Made by a program: the position numbers and the translations under genes. Positions 23,664 through 30,394 of a stretch of 31,315 bases of DNA are shown here, in pieces (position 1 is the first letter of the stretch; each line of letters begins with the position of its first letter). The notes beneath the pieces were generated by a model. That model ran no database searches, had not been told where the DNA came from, and saw only the letters and a list, made by a program, of their open reading frames with translations. The DNA comes from an uncultured Anaerolineaceae bacterium (GTDB lineage: Bacteria > Chloroflexota > Anaerolineae > Anaerolineales > Anaerolineaceae). The DNA lies in contig CALDSL010000101.1 of the NCBI GenBank assembly GCA_937920255.1, forward strand, positions 1 to 31,315. Direction: 5' to 3'.

Positions 23664-24362
23664 ATGTTTGTGATTGTTGCAGGTGGTGGCCGCACTGGCG
23701 CGCAACTGGCGCGGATGTTGCTGGATCAACAGCACACGGTGCACATTGTGGAACAGCGCGCGGACGTCTTGGCGCGGATTCACCGCGAGCTGCCGACCGA
23801 GATCATCTTCGAAGGCAGCCCAATTGACACGACTACGCTGGAACGAGCAGGGATCCGCAAAGCTCAGGTGATCGTGGCCTGCACCACCAGCGACGAGCAG
23901 AATCTGGTGGTGTGCTACCTGGCCCGCAAGCTGTATAACGTCAACCGCACCATCGCGCGGGTCAACAATCCGCGCGACGCGTGGTTGTTTGACGGCAAGT
24001 TCCATGTGGATGTGGCCCTCAACCAGGCCCGCATCTTCTCGCGCCTGATCGAGGAAGAAATGTCGATGGGGGATATGTTCACGCTGCTCAAACTGCGGCG
24101 TGGCAATTACTCGCTGGTAGAGGAAAAAATCCCGCACGGCGCAAAAGCCATCGGCGTGGCGATCAAAGATTTGAACCTGCCGGACCACACCGTCATCGCC
24201 GCGATCATCCGCAAGGGTGAGGTGATCGTCCCGCGCGGTATCACCACGTTTGAAGCCGGGGATGAAGTGCTGGCTGTGGCCGACAAGGAAGGCGCGCGCG
24301 AACTGGCGCTGCTGTTCGCGCCGGCGGTCTACCCGGGCGCGGAGCATATTGCCAGCGACTGA
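23664..24362 (+). CDS. TrkA/KtrA-type potassium-transport regulatory protein (second of pair)
   Basis: A 232-residue RCK protein with the same architecture: nucleotide motif VIVAGGGRTGAQLA (glycines 7-12), HTVHIVEQR with the ribose-binding acid, VACTTSDEQNLVVCYLARK, and a C-terminal TrkA-C domain (about 140-215; AIIRKGEVIVPRGITTFEAGDEVLAVA). It is only moderately like its neighbour, so the pair are old paralogues rather than a recent duplication, and may form a hetero-oligomeric gating ring. AGGAGG lies 6 bases upstream of the ATG. No terminator of note follows; the rpmH promoter begins 35 bases later. Confidence 0.9.
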   Translation: MFVIVAGGGRTGAQLARMLLDQQHTVHIVEQRADVLARIHRELPTEIIFEGSPIDTTTLERAGIRKAQVIVACTTSDEQNLVVCYLARKLYNVNRTIARVNNPRDAWLFDGKFHVDVALNQARIFSRLIEEEMSMGDMFTLLKLRRGNYSLVEEKIPHGAKAIGVAIKDLNLPDHTVIAAIIRKGEVIVPRGITTFEAGDEVLAVADKEGARELALLFAPAVYPGAEHIASD

Positions 24363-24396
24363 ACCGAAAATCGGCAGAGCAATTTTTCGCCAGGGT

Positions 24397-24425
24397 TTGA
24401 CCACTGCATCACCCTGCGGTATAAT
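24397..24425 (+). promoter_or_regulatory. Strong sigma-70-type promoter of the rpmH-jag operon
   Basis: TTGACC (24397-24402), a 17-base spacer and TATAAT (24420-24425): the best promoter match in the window. The leader is about 60 bases and ends with AAAGGAAAG before the rpmH ATG. No other good promoter appears before jag ends. Confidence 0.8.
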
Positions 24426-24490
24426 TGACCTTCGTCAAACGAAACTACCCTGAGATACGTTTATTTCGGGACCGCGAAAGGAAAGATTGA

Positions 24491-24661
24491 ATGACCAAAC
24501 GGACTTATCAACCGAAGATTCGCCGCCGCGTGCGCGTGCACGGCTTTCGAGCCCGCATGGCCACCGCCGATGGCCGCGAAGTATTGAAGCGCCGCCGCCT
24601 GCGCGGTCGCCGGAAGCTGACCGTCACCGCCAACAATCACGTCAAGCAAGTTCGCTGGTAA
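24491..24661 (+). CDS. rpmH: Ribosomal protein bL34
   Basis: A 56-residue, strongly basic protein of the large ribosomal subunit. It reads MTKRTYQPKIRRRVRVHGF and then RMATADGREVLKRRRLRGRR, the defining L34 pattern (usually KRTYQPs and GFRxRMxTxxGRxVLxxRRxKGR). The extra tail KLTVTANNHVKQVRW makes it about ten residues longer than the usual 44-46. It is the first gene of the block leading to rnpA, yidD, yidC and jag, the order found widely next to oriC, though no dnaA or origin is seen here. AAAGGAAAG lies just upstream. Confidence 0.97.
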   Translation: MTKRTYQPKIRRRVRVHGFRARMATADGREVLKRRRLRGRRKLTVTANNHVKQVRW

Positions 24662-24737
24662 TGGTTCTGGTCTGCTGCGGCAGCATCGTGTTTCGTCCAG
24701 CCTGTGATAGGTTCGTAGTGGGCAGTCAGGTTCATGG

Positions 24738-25091
24738 GTGAAACGAAGTTTTCGGATAACCCGATCGACTGATATCAAGCGGGTGCGGCGAGGAAAATCG
24801 TTTGCCCACCCGCTTGTCGTGTTGGTCACCAGCCCGAATGATCTCGACCATGCGCGCGTGGGGGTGGTGGCTGGGCATCGAGTGGGTGGGGCGGTACAGC
24901 GTAACCGGGCCAAACGCCGTATCCGAGCAGCGATGGAACAGCTTCTTCCGGCTCTCAAACCGGGTGTGGATGTGTTATTGATCGCCCGCGAGCCAGTGGT
25001 AGCAGCTCCCTTTTGCGCAGTGGAAGAAGCATTAACCGGTTTAGTCAAACGTGCCGGATTATTATTTGTGGATGGGTCTGACCGTGAGTGA
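24738..25091 (+). CDS. rnpA: Ribonuclease P protein component
   Basis: A 117-residue basic protein that helps the RNase P RNA cut the 5' leader from pre-tRNA. It starts MKRSFRITRSTDIKRVRRGKS with a GTG codon at 24738, where homology begins. The RNR motif is RNRAKRRIR at 55-63, and VGVVAGHRVGGAV is the usual lead-in. The 76-base gap after rpmH holds a short hairpin (TGCTGC-g-GCAGCA, 24673-24685). Its last 20 bases overlap the start of yidD in another frame, so translation of yidD is probably coupled to it. Confidence 0.95.
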   Translation: MKRSFRITRSTDIKRVRRGKSFAHPLVVLVTSPNDLDHARVGVVAGHRVGGAVQRNRAKRRIRAAMEQLLPALKPGVDVLLIAREPVVAAPFCAVEEALTGLVKRAGLLFVDGSDRE

Positions 25092-25383
25092 CGAGCATCA
25101 TATTCATTCGGATGAAGCCTATGCCAGCGAGCCGCGCTTGAGCGACTTTCAGGTCACGCTGTGGACGCTTCCACAATGGGCCATCCTGGCGCTGATCCGG
25201 TTGTACCAGAAGACGATGTCTCGCACGCTCCCACCAAACACATGTCGTTTCTATCCGAGCTGTTCTCATTATGGTTATCAGGCAGTGTATAAGTATGGGG
25301 CGATCAAGGGATCGGTAATGGCCATCTTGCGCATCGTTCGCTGCAATCCCTTTAATCCTGGCGGGTATGATCCCGTCCCCTGA
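25072..25383 (+). CDS. yidD: Membrane protein insertion efficiency factor YidD
   Basis: A 103-residue peripheral membrane protein. The core reads LALIRLYQKTMSRTLPPNTCRFYPSCSHYGYQAVYKYGAIKGSVMAILRIVRCNPFNPGGYDPVP, holding the conserved cysteines of CRFxPSCS and RCNPF and the C-terminal GGYDPVP. YidD aids membrane-protein insertion by YidC. Compared with the usual 70-85 residues it carries about 30 extra acidic N-terminal residues. The start is uncertain: ATG 25072 or GTG 25084, both inside rnpA; GTG 25051 is also open. Confidence 0.92.
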   Translation: MGLTVSDEHHIHSDEAYASEPRLSDFQVTLWTLPQWAILALIRLYQKTMSRTLPPNTCRFYPSCSHYGYQAVYKYGAIKGSVMAILRIVRCNPFNPGGYDPVP

Positions 25384-25419
25384 TGCCCAACAAGTTCTAA
25401 GGCACGGTTTCCAAACAGA

Positions 25420-26490
25420 ATGAAAATTAAATCCATTTCGCTTGTCTTCCTCATTGTTTTGCTCGCCGGGCTGCTCAGCGGATGCACCGGTATGCCTATG
25501 GCCAGCAGCTGGCCGGGGGTCACATCGGAAAGTGACATGATTTATGTCTCTTTCAACAGCTTCGTGCACGCCGTCAACGGCGACGGTACTGTCGCCTGGG
25601 TTTACCCGGCAGAAGCCGATCGAAACAGAGTCTTTTATGCCGCTCCGGCAGTGATGGGCGATCAGGTGTTCGTGGGAGACTTTAAAAACGTTTTCTACAG
25701 CCTGAACCGCCAGACTGGCGCCGAAAACTGGACGTTTGCTGAAGCGAAAGACCGCTATATTGGCAAGCCGCTGGCGATTGAAACAGAGGGTTTGGTGCTG
25801 GCCCCCAACGCCGATCACAACCTGTATGCCTTAAACGGTTCCGGCCAATTGCAGTGGAAATTCACCACCGGCGACCCGATCTGGGCGCAGCCGGTGACGG
25901 ACGGCGAGCGCGCCTATGCTGCTTCGATGGACGGCTACCTGTACGCCATCAACCTGAAGGACGGCAGCCAGGCCTGGTCGACCAACCTGGAAGCTGCGGT
26001 GGTGTACAGCCTGGCCTTCAGCGAAGATGGAACCCACCTGTATGCCGGAACCCTGGGCAACGAGATGGTTTCCGTGGACGCGCAGACGGGAACAATCGCC
26101 TGGCGGCAGGCGACGGAAGGCGGCGTGTGGGGGCGCGCGGTGTTGCACGAAGACCTGCTCATCTTCGGCGATGAGGCCGGAAAGATTTACGCCCTCAACG
26201 CCGCGGACGGCGCGCAGCGCTGGACCGTGGATGCCGGTGGTTCGATCATCTCATCCGGCGCGGTGATGGGCGAGCAGGCGATCGCTTTCCCCACCGAGGA
26301 CGCCGGCGTGGTGGCCGTCGATTTTAGCGGCGCCAAACTGTGGACTCAGCCAGTTAATGGTAAACTGTATAGCAACCCGGTGTACACCGGCGACCGGCTG
26401 GTTGTACCGGTCACCCAGGGCGAGGAAAACTTGCTAATGGTGGCCTTAAACGCAAATGGTACACAGGCCTGGGCCTATAACCAGCCGTAG
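25420..26490 (+). CDS. PQQ-type beta-propeller lipoprotein (BamB-like) in the yidC operon
   Basis: A 356-residue exported lipoprotein. The signal has hydrophobic ISLVFLIVLLAGLLSG with lipobox LSGC and Cys22. The mature part is made of repeated blades with the PQQ-like signature, an aromatic-tryptophan strand after A-x-D/N-G: VNGDGTVAWVYP, LNRQTGAENWTF, LNGSGQLQWKF, INLKDGSQAWSTN, VDAQTGTIAWRQ, LNAADGAQRWTVD, VDFSGAKLWTQP and LNANGTQAWAY, about eight blades in all. There is no sign of PQQ dehydrogenase activity, so it is probably a binding platform like BamB/YxaL. It sits between yidD and yidC with gaps of 36 and 23 bases and no terminator. Anchored outside the membrane next to an insertase, it could receive or stabilise inserted or exported proteins; this is inference. 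Confidence 0.85.
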   Translation: MKIKSISLVFLIVLLAGLLSGCTGMPMASSWPGVTSESDMIYVSFNSFVHAVNGDGTVAWVYPAEADRNRVFYAAPAVMGDQVFVGDFKNVFYSLNRQTGAENWTFAEAKDRYIGKPLAIETEGLVLAPNADHNLYALNGSGQLQWKFTTGDPIWAQPVTDGERAYAASMDGYLYAINLKDGSQAWSTNLEAAVVYSLAFSEDGTHLYAGTLGNEMVSVDAQTGTIAWRQATEGGVWGRAVLHEDLLIFGDEAGKIYALNAADGAQRWTVDAGGSIISSGAVMGEQAIAFPTEDAGVVAVDFSGAKLWTQPVNGKLYSNPVYTGDRLVVPVTQGEENLLMVALNANGTQAWAYNQP

Positions 26491-26513
26491 GTAGAATAAG
26501 GTAGGAAGCCACA

Positions 26514-27395
26514 ATGTGGAATGCATTCATTGGGATAATGATCAATATCCTGTTATTTATCTACAATCTGGTAGGTAATTTTGGGATTGCGATTATATTA
26601 TTTACCCTGCTCATTCGCCTGATCACCCATCCGCTCACAGTGCAGCAGTTGAAGGGTACCACGGCGATGCAGAAGCTGAACGAGAACAAGGAATGGCAGG
26701 AGATCCAGAAAAAATACAAGGACGATAAGGAAAAGCTCTCGCAGGAGCAGATGCGCCTGTACAAAGAGCTGGGCATCAACCCCTTTGCGTCCTGCCTGCC
26801 GACTCTGATCCAGTTCCCGATCATCATCGGCCTGTATCAGGCCATCATTCAGTCGATGGCGGTCACGCCGCTGGAACTATTGAACCTCACCCGCCACGTC
26901 CAACCGGCTTTTCTGGATGTCGCCAAGTTGATCCCGCTCAACAGCAGCTTCCTGTGGATGAACCTGGGCCAGCCGGACCGCCTGTTTATCCCCGGAATTC
27001 CGTTCGGTATTCCGATCCTGGCGGTTGTGGTCGTCATCACCACCTATCTGCAGTCCAAGCTGATGACCCCGCCCAGCGCCAACCCCAAAGATCAAAGCGG
27101 GCAGATGATGGGCATGATGAACATCTACATGCCGTTCCTGATGGGCTATCTGTCGTACACCCTGGCCTCCGGCCTCTCGCTGTACTTTGTGGCCTCCAAC
27201 CTGATCGGTATTGCGCAGTACGCCATGCTTGGCCGCGTGAACTGGCGCAACCTGATCCCTGGCCGTAAGGCCGTTGTGGACGGAGCTGGAACCGACGTGA
27301 ACACCGCCACAACGACGGCCAGGCAGTCGAACCCAAAACCGTCCAATACCAAACAGTCGGCCAAACCGGCCGTACGCCCTCGCGTTAAGAAGTAA
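26514..27395 (+). CDS. yidC: Membrane protein insertase YidC/Oxa1
   Basis: A 293-residue polytopic protein that inserts proteins into the cytoplasmic membrane, alone or with SecYEG. The core helices begin at about 20. The hydrophilic-groove arginine is R35 in LLIRLITHPL. A cytoplasmic helical hairpin follows (LNENKEWQEIQKKYKDDKEKLSQEQMRLYKELGINPFASCLP), then helices LIQFPIIIGLYQAI, a long extracytoplasmic loop, PFGIPILAVVVVITTYL and the pair ending SLYFVASNLIGIAQ. There is no large periplasmic domain, as in Gram-positive Oxa1/SpoIIIJ forms, but also no lipoprotein signal. The basic, Ser/Thr-rich tail (about 260-293) is likely ribosome-binding. GGTAGGAAG precedes the ATG at 26514. jag follows after 22 bases. 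Confidence 0.95.
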   Translation: MWNAFIGIMINILLFIYNLVGNFGIAIILFTLLIRLITHPLTVQQLKGTTAMQKLNENKEWQEIQKKYKDDKEKLSQEQMRLYKELGINPFASCLPTLIQFPIIIGLYQAIIQSMAVTPLELLNLTRHVQPAFLDVAKLIPLNSSFLWMNLGQPDRLFIPGIPFGIPILAVVVVITTYLQSKLMTPPSANPKDQSGQMMGMMNIYMPFLMGYLSYTLASGLSLYFVASNLIGIAQYAMLGRVNWRNLIPGRKAVVDGAGTDVNTATTTARQSNPKPSNTKQSAKPAVRPRVKK

Positions 27396-27417
27396 AATCG
27401 ACGACACTGAGGATGGA

Positions 27418-28215
27418 ATGAGTCAAGAGAGAACCAACCTGGAAGTAATCGCACCGACCGTCGAAGAGGCGGTAACCAAGGGGTTGAACCAGCTTGGGTT
27501 GCCCGCGGAAGCCGTGGAAGTTGTGGTGCTGGATGCGGGAAGCCGCGGCCTGTTTGGCCTGGGCAGTCGCCAGGCGCGGGTAAAACTGACGATCAAAGAT
27601 ATGAGCGCGCCCGTTGTTCAAGAACCGGTCAGCCGCCCGGTGGAAACACCCCAGCCGGCGGCGGTCGAACCGGTGCGCGAGAAAACCCCGACCCCCGCTG
27701 CCCCCGCGCAGTCGGCCCAGGAGTTGTCCGCGGACGATGAGCGCACGCTGCGCGTGGCCTCGGAAACTGTCAGCGAACTGTTGGAGAAAATGAAGGTCAA
27801 GGCCAGTGTTTCGGCGCGCTTCATCGAACCGGAAAATGCCAACGAAGAGCCGCAGGTGCTGGTGGACGTGCAGGGCGATGACCTGAGCATTCTCATTGGC
27901 CGGCGCTCCGAGACCCTCAACGCGCTGCAGTACATTTCCAGCCTGATCGTCGGCAAGGAACTTGAACATTGGATCCCCCTGGTGATCGACGTGCAGGGCT
28001 ATCGCGCGCGCCGCGACCGCCAGTTGCGCCAGCTTGCCCGCCGCATGGCTGAACAGGCCGTGCACACCGGCAAGCGGCAGATTCTGGAGCCGATGACCGC
28101 CAGCGAGCGGCGCATCATCCACCTGGAACTGCGCGACCACGCTCAGGTCTTCACCGAAAGCACCGGCGAAGAACCCAACCGCAAAGTCACGATCACGCTC
28201 AAAAAACAGCAGTAA
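27418..28215 (+). CDS. jag: Jag/KhpB RNA-binding protein
   Basis: A 265-residue cytoplasmic protein with the three standard parts. The Jag-N domain is residues about 8-60 (VEEAVTKGLNQLGLPAEAV, GSRGLFGLGSRQARV). A Pro-rich linker (62-103) leads to the KH domain (about 108-190) with its RNA-binding GxxG-type loop IGRRSETLNALQYIS at 160-174. The R3H domain (about 195-262) has R231 and H235 in SERRIIHLEL. KhpB with KhpA binds many RNAs and influences cell elongation and division in Firmicutes. It is usually next to yidC, as here. A GAGG motif lies just ahead of the ATG at 27418. An intrinsic terminator follows. Confidence 0.95.
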   Translation: MSQERTNLEVIAPTVEEAVTKGLNQLGLPAEAVEVVVLDAGSRGLFGLGSRQARVKLTIKDMSAPVVQEPVSRPVETPQPAAVEPVREKTPTPAAPAQSAQELSADDERTLRVASETVSELLEKMKVKASVSARFIEPENANEEPQVLVDVQGDDLSILIGRRSETLNALQYISSLIVGKELEHWIPLVIDVQGYRARRDRQLRQLARRMAEQAVHTGKRQILEPMTASERRIIHLELRDHAQVFTESTGEEPNRKVTITLKKQQ

Positions 28216-28237
28216 ACCAATTGACCCGACCGAAAAA

Positions 28238-28284
28238 GGCTGTTACCGCCTCAGCATAGCCTGGAGCGATAACAGCCGTTTTGT
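28238..28284 (+). terminator. Terminator of the rpmH-jag operon
   Basis: Stem GGCTGTTACCGC (28238-28249) with GCGATAACAGCC (28266-28277), one mismatch, loop of 16, then GTTTTGT. It begins 23 bases after the jag stop. Confidence 0.75.
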
Positions 28285-28291
28285 GTAGATT

Positions 28292-28443
28292 TTGTAGGTT
28301 GGGTTGAGCCCAAAGAGCCTCTATTTCATATTGTCACAGCGGGCGAAACCCAACGCTTTTTCCGATCATATCAAAGAGCGTTGGGTTTCGCCTACTTTAG
28401 CAATTATTCAATAGAGGCTCTTTGGGCTCAACCCAACCTACAA
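28292..28443. repeat. Inverted-repeat element B (152 bp, non-coding)
   Basis: Most of the 380-base gap between jag and the phosphorylase gene. Bases 28292-28325 and 28410-28443 are perfect 34-bp inverted repeats, starting TTGTAGGTTGGGTTGAGCCC. Inside, 28342-28357 (GGCGAAACCCAACGCT) pairs exactly with 28377-28392. The inner arm also resembles the complement of the outer arm (GGGC-nn-AACCCAAC in both), so a 14-base motif occurs four times in alternating orientation. There is no coding content and no transposase. GTAGGTTGGGTT-type palindromes are a recurrent intergenic repeat in many bacterial genomes as I recall, so this is most likely a REP/MITE copy. It lies directly after the jag terminator. 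Confidence 0.85.
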
Positions 28444-28523
28444 TAACCTTTCTTCCCGGCGAGTTGCGTCTCACCTACGAATTCATTGCGCCTTGTGCGA
28501 ATAAGGCCAGGAGCGAAAAGACG

Positions 28524-28529
28524 TATAAT
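28524..28529 (+). promoter_or_regulatory. -10 of the pyrimidine-nucleoside phosphorylase gene
   Basis: A perfect TATAAT 67 bases before the ATG at 28596, without a clear -35. The leader ends with GAGGAG (28581-28586). The rest of 28444-28595 holds nothing I recognise. Confidence 0.45.
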
Positions 28530-28595
28530 ACTATTTCACCCATACAGCCGCGATTCGGCGGCGTGGCGATAGTACGTCTCGAGGAGCGATTTCCA

Positions 28596-29903
28596 ATGCG
28601 CGCGGTGGACATTATTATCAAAAAACGTGACGGCGGGGAGCTAACCCGCGATGAAATCAACTTTTTTGTACAGGGGTTCACGCGGGGAGAAATCCCCGAT
28701 TACCAGGTGTCGGCGTGGGCCATGGCGGTGCTGCTGCGCGGCATGACTGCTCAGGAAACCACCGACCTGACCCTGGCAATGGCCCACAGTGGCGATATTC
28801 TCGACCTGACCGGCGTTGTCCCCATCGCGGTGGACAAGCATTCCACCGGCGGCGTGGGCGATAAAACCACCCTTGTAGTCGAGCCGCTGGTGGCGGCCTG
28901 CGGGCTACCGGTGGGCAAAATGTCGGGCCGCGGGCTGGGGTTCAGCGGCGGCACGCTGGACAAGCTCGAATCGATCCCCGGCTTTCGCACCAACCTGACC
29001 ACCGAGGAGTTCATCGAGCAATTGCGCACGCTCGGCCTGGTGCTCACCGGGCAAAGCGCCGACCTGGCCCCCGCGGATGGTAAGCTGTACGCGCTGCGCG
29101 ACGTGACCGGCACAGTGCAGTCCACCCCGCTGATCGCTTCCTCGATTATGAGCAAGAAGATCGCCGCTGGCGCGCAGGCGATTGTGCTGGACGTAAAAAC
29201 CGGCATGGGCGCGTTTATGCAGACGATTGAGGAAGCGCGCGAGCTGGCCGAGGTGATGGTTTCCATCGGCAAGCTGAGCGGGCGCAAGGTGGTGGCGCTG
29301 CTGAGCGACATGAACCAGCCGCTCGGTTACGCTGTTGGCAACGCGCTCGAAGTGCGCGAAGCCATCGACACGCTGCACGGCGGCGGCCCAGAAGATTTCC
29401 GCGAGCACTGCCTGGTGGTAGCCAGCCACCTGCTGCTGCTGGGCGGGCGCGCCCAAACCGAAGTCGAAGCGCGAGCGATGGCCGAAGCGGCAATCGCGGA
29501 CGGCAGCGCCTGGGAACGCTTCCTCGTGCTGGTGAAAGCCCAGGGTGGTGATGTGGCTTTCGTAGAGGACCCAGATCGAATGCCCGCCGCGCCGTTGATC
29601 GAGACCGTACCCGCGCCGCGCGCAGGTTATCTTTCAATGATCCAGGCGCGCGAGGTGGGCGAAACCGCGGTGGAACTGGGCGCGGGACGAGCGCGCAAGG
29701 AAGACGCCATCGACCACGCGGTGGGAATTATGATCCATCGCAAGGTCGGGGATTATGTCGAAGCCGGCGCGCCGCTGTTCACCATCCACGCCAACGACCC
29801 GGCCCGGCTGGAATCTGCCCGCGCGCGGCTGCTCGCCGCCCACCAGTGGAGCGACCATCCCGTCCAGCCCCTGCCGTTGTTTTACGCCGTGGTTGGTGGG
29901 TAG
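28596..29903 (+). CDS. pdp: Pyrimidine-nucleoside phosphorylase
   Basis: A 435-residue enzyme that splits uridine, thymidine or deoxyuridine with phosphate into base and (deoxy)ribose-1-phosphate, a salvage step. It opens MRAVDIIIKKRDGGELTRDEI, very like Bacillus Pdp. The thymidine/pyrimidine phosphorylase signature is in VDKHSTGGVGDKTTL (K81, H82, S83). Active-site segments KMSGRGLGFSGGTLDKLES and SSIMSKKIAAGAQAIVLDVKTGMGAF follow, and the C-terminal domain ends in the usual VGDYVEAGAPLFTIHAND barrel-sandwich pattern. Length is normal. The frame stays open back to 28422 inside element B, but GAGGAG and homology place the start at 28596. It appears monocistronic; no terminator was found after it. 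Confidence 0.95.
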   Translation: MRAVDIIIKKRDGGELTRDEINFFVQGFTRGEIPDYQVSAWAMAVLLRGMTAQETTDLTLAMAHSGDILDLTGVVPIAVDKHSTGGVGDKTTLVVEPLVAACGLPVGKMSGRGLGFSGGTLDKLESIPGFRTNLTTEEFIEQLRTLGLVLTGQSADLAPADGKLYALRDVTGTVQSTPLIASSIMSKKIAAGAQAIVLDVKTGMGAFMQTIEEARELAEVMVSIGKLSGRKVVALLSDMNQPLGYAVGNALEVREAIDTLHGGGPEDFREHCLVVASHLLLLGGRAQTEVEARAMAEAAIADGSAWERFLVLVKAQGGDVAFVEDPDRMPAAPLIETVPAPRAGYLSMIQAREVGETAVELGAGRARKEDAIDHAVGIMIHRKVGDYVEAGAPLFTIHANDPARLESARARLLAAHQWSDHPVQPLPLFYAVVGG

Positions 29904-30004
29904 GATTTTTCTGGTTCCCACGGTCCTCCGATAATACTGGTGAACCGTTCTCTTGCCGCTCCGAGGTCAGGTGGCCATTTGATATCCATACCGCCGCAGG
30001 AGCG

Positions 30005-30045
30005 CCTCGTCGCCTGCGTTCCCACGCTCCATCGTGGGTACGAGG
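30005..30045. repeat. REP-like palindrome upstream of the ileS promoter
   Basis: CGTTCCCACGCTCC followed by ATCGTGGGTACGAGG gives the stem CCCACG (30021-30026) / CGTGGG (30033-30038), with outer CCTCGT/CGAGG partly pairing. A partial related motif, GTTCCCACGGTCC, occurs at about 29914-29926. The remaining bases from 29904 to 30057 hold nothing else I can name. Confidence 0.45.
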
Positions 30046-30057
30046 TGATCTGTTTTA

Positions 30058-30086
30058 TTGATTTTTCATCCTTCTTGTGGCATAAT
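30058..30086 (+). promoter_or_regulatory. Promoter of the T-box/ileS transcript
   Basis: TTGATT (30058-30063), a 17-base spacer and CATAAT (30081-30086). Transcription would start near 30093, a few bases before the T-box leader. A second CATAAT at 30090-30095 has no -35. Confidence 0.5.
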
Positions 30087-30099
30087 ACCCATAATCGAA

Positions 30100-30379
30100 T
30101 ACAAAAGCGATGATGGAAACGAGTACGCGTTTCACGCGCCGTCAGCGAACCCGGGAATGGTGCGAGCCGGGGCGGCAGGGAACGGGGAAAATCCTTCCGG
30201 AGCTGCAATCTGAACGCGGGAACACCGCCAGTAGGTGCGCCGGTGATGCCGATCGTTAGTCAGGCGCGGATATCAACGCTTACAAGCGGGCGTATCTGAC
30301 GGAGCGCCCACCGCAGGGTGGGTAGCAGGGTGGTACCGCGGGGTAATTTCCCGTCCCTGGTTGGGGACGGGTTTTTTTT
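30100..30379 (+). promoter_or_regulatory. T-box riboswitch controlling ileS
   Basis: A tRNA-sensing leader. The T-box sequence AGGGTGGTACCGCG is at 30327-30340, an exact match to consensus. Upstream lie the Stem I features: GATGATGGAAACGAGTA (30110-30126, with the AGTA loop-E strand) and the distal hairpin CCCGG-gaatGGTGcgag-CCGGG near 30151-30172. A segment GGAGCTGCAATCTGAAC carries the likely specifier codon ATC (isoleucine) at 30208-30210. A GGGCG/CGCCC hairpin near 30286-30310 is the probable Stem III. An intrinsic terminator follows. Uncharged tRNA-Ile should pair with the specifier and T-box bulge, favour the antiterminator and switch ileS on. An alternative ATC at 30191-30193 is less well placed. 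Confidence 0.93.
30350..30379 (+). terminator. Regulated terminator of the T-box leader
   Basis: CCCGTCCC (30350-30357), a short loop, GGGACGGG (30364-30371) and eight T residues (30372-30379). The 5' arm can alternatively pair with the region around the T-box to form the antiterminator. The ileS ATG lies 15 bases after the T-run. Confidence 0.92.
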
Positions 30380-30394
30380 GTTGATGGAGGCCGA

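Noticed and set aside
24362..24500. Possible chromosomal origin next to rpmH
   Set aside because: rpmH-rnpA often neighbours dnaA/oriC, but no dnaA gene and no cluster of TTATCCACA-type boxes is present; the upstream genes are trkA-like.
28422..28595. Longer start for the pyrimidine-nucleoside phosphorylase inside element B
   Set aside because: The extra 58 residues have no similarity to the family and would place the TATAAT promoter inside the gene; GAGGAG precedes the ATG at 28596.
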